7,455 bases of DNA from Jatrophihabitans sp. GTDB lineage: Bacteria > Actinomycetota > Actinomycetes > Mycobacteriales > Jatrophihabitantaceae. Within the stretch, counting starts at the first letter, position 1. Each line of letters begins with the position of its first letter. The notes below the pieces were generated by a model. It saw only the letters and a list, made by a program, of their open reading frames with translations. It searched no databases and was not told the origin of the DNA. Shown here in pieces: positions 6,721-7,455 of the stretch. The position numbers and the translations under genes are program-made. The stretch covers positions 1-7,455 of the forward strand of contig JAOPVG010000073.1 of assembly GCA_025966255.1 (NCBI GenBank), in the 5' to 3' direction.

Positions 6721-6810
6721 TGCGCCTCTCCGCGACTGCTCTGTTGTCGTCACGGTCCAGCCTCTTCTGGCGGTCGCACGGTTGCCCTTTACTACCAGCG
6801 TCGGCCCGGG
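6721..6810. other. Non-coding gap after etfA without a visible terminator
   Basis: No gene fits here. Short complementary runs exist (for example CCAG...CTGG at 6757-6770), but no stem is long enough or followed by a T-run to be called an intrinsic terminator. Read-through from etfBA into the MFS gene therefore cannot be excluded. Confidence 0.4.
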
Positions 6811-6847
6811 TTGATATGAAGCTTGCTTCAGGTTGCATGCTGGGGAC
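6811..6847 (+). promoter_or_regulatory. Candidate promoter of the MFS gene with embedded perfect palindrome
   Basis: TTGATA (6811-6816) matches five of six -35 consensus bases. After a long 19-bp spacer comes CATGCT (6836-6841), a weak -10. The expected transcription start falls at or next to the GTG at 6848, so the mRNA would be leaderless, in line with the absence of a properly spaced Shine-Dalgarno. The spacer is largely filled by the palindrome TGAAGC-TT-GCTTCA (6817-6830), whose arms are fully complementary. Such placement suits a repressor (MarR or TetR type) or a MerR-type activator that untwists a long spacer. The palindrome and -35 are seen directly; the rest is inference. Confidence 0.5.
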
Positions 6848-7455
6848 GTGAGCATCGAGGCGGCGGCAGGCGATGAGCCGCGGTCGATCTTCTCCGGGCC
6901 GGTGCGCCCGACGAGCGTCGGCCTGCTGATCCTGATCACGCTGATCGCGTTCGAGGCCATGGCCGTGTCCGCGGCACTACCCACGGCGGCGCGTGAGCTG
7001 CACGGCCTCGGCAGCTACGGCTGGGCGTTCACCGGATTCCTCGTCGCGAATGTGGTCGGCATGGTGGCGTCCGGGCAGGTCAGCGACAACCGCGGCCCGG
7101 GCTACCCGCTGGTCGTCGGCCTCGCCTGCTTCCTGACCGGCCTGATCCTCGCCGGCACCGCCGCCACCATGGAACAACTCGTCGCGGGACGGTTCGTCCA
7201 GGGCCTCGGCGGCGGGCTGATGATCACCGCCGTCTACGTCGCGATCGGCCAGGCGTACCCCGAGCGGCTACAACCGCCGCTGTTTGCCGCGATCTCCTCG
7301 GCCTGGGTGGTGCCCTCGCTCGTCGGACCGCTCGTGTCCGGGCTGCTGGCCCAGCACGCGAGCTGGCGCTGGGTGTTCCTCGGCCTGGTGCCGTTCACGA
7401 TCCTCGGTGGGATCCTCATGCTGCCGGCCCTGCGCACCCTGCACCGCCCCGAGCG
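6848..7455 (+). CDS. MFS transporter, drug-efflux (DHA2-like) type, 3' end missing
   Basis: The frame starts at GTG 6848 and is open to the window end, giving 202 residues of a protein usually of about 450-500. A hydrophilic start (1-20) is followed by hydrophobic helices at about 23-45, 60-78, 87-105, 112-135, 143-168 and 174-194, the first six helices of a major facilitator. GQVSDNRGPGYPLVVG (76-91) fits MFS motif A with its Asp. GRFVQGLGGGLMI (114-126) fits motif B, with the conserved Arg115. WVVPSLVGPLVSG (153-165), followed by SWRWVFL, is the antiporter motif C region typical of proton-coupled drug exporters. The substrate cannot be told. The in-frame ATG at 6958 would cut into helix 1, so GTG 6848 is preferred; there is no Shine-Dalgarno at a usable distance. 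Confidence 0.9.
   Translation, partial: MSIEAAAGDEPRSIFSGPVRPTSVGLLILITLIAFEAMAVSAALPTAARELHGLGSYGWAFTGFLVANVVGMVASGQVSDNRGPGYPLVVGLACFLTGLILAGTAATMEQLVAGRFVQGLGGGLMITAVYVAIGQAYPERLQPPLFAAISSAWVVPSLVGPLVSGLLAQHASWRWVFLGLVPFTILGGILMLPALRTLHRPE

Noticed and set aside
6757..6770. CCAG-N6-CTGG hairpin after etfA
   Set aside because: The stem is only 4 bp, does not extend and has no T-run; expected by chance.
5557..6984. Long open frame on the minus strand (475 codons) opposite etfA
   Set aside because: It is antisense to the clearly real etfA and to the flanking genes, its composition is Arg/Gly/Asp-rich without domains, and long antisense frames are expected in GC-rich DNA.

Overview
The window is a strongly GC-rich stretch with G or C at most third codon positions, GTG as well as ATG starts, and several genes lacking a Shine-Dalgarno sequence. 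Its EtfB resembles the mycobacterial protein as I remember it. All this points to a high-GC Gram-positive actinobacterium; the genus cannot be fixed from the sequence alone. There is no sign of RNA genes, CRISPR, insertion sequences or phage.

Layout, left to right. (1) Positions 2-1312 (+): the 3' part of a gene for a secreted, membrane-anchored surface protein with a SpaA-like region, two Ig-like (Big_9 type) repeats and a C-terminal membrane anchor whose sorting pentapeptide is not a recognisable LPXTG. (2) 1299-1961 (+): a small protein with a GNAT-like C-terminal half, overlapping the previous stop by 14 bp. (3) 1967-2554 (-): a DJ-1/PfpI family protein most like isonitrile hydratase. (4) 2588-3526 (-): a LysR-type regulator, probably co-transcribed with (3). 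(5) 3609-4769 (+): a ten-helix TDT (TehA/SLAC1/Ssu1) family transporter, divergent from the regulator across an 82-bp promoter region carrying a palindrome with T-N11-A spacing. (6) 4953-5732 and 5761-6720 (+): etfB and etfA, the two subunits of electron transfer flavoprotein, preceded by a 183-bp region with an inverted repeat resembling a TetR-type operator. (7) 6848 to the window end (+): the 5' part of an MFS drug-efflux-type transporter, probably read from a leaderless transcript under a promoter containing a perfect 14-bp palindrome.

How the genes fit together. EtfA and EtfB form the FAD-binding heterodimer that collects electrons from acyl-CoA and related dehydrogenases. The LysR/TDT pair looks like a classic regulator/target divergon, and the effector is probably a small anion; sulfite is my leading guess. 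The PfpI gene behind the regulator may belong to the same response. The surface protein and its overlapping neighbour form a separate unit that begins upstream of the window.

The window is mostly ordinary chromosome. I see no compelling wholly new system. The parts most worth a second look are the LysR-TDT-PfpI unit, the odd C-terminal sorting signal of the surface protein, the damaged acetyl-CoA loop of the GNAT-like protein, and the palindromes in front of etfB and the MFS gene.
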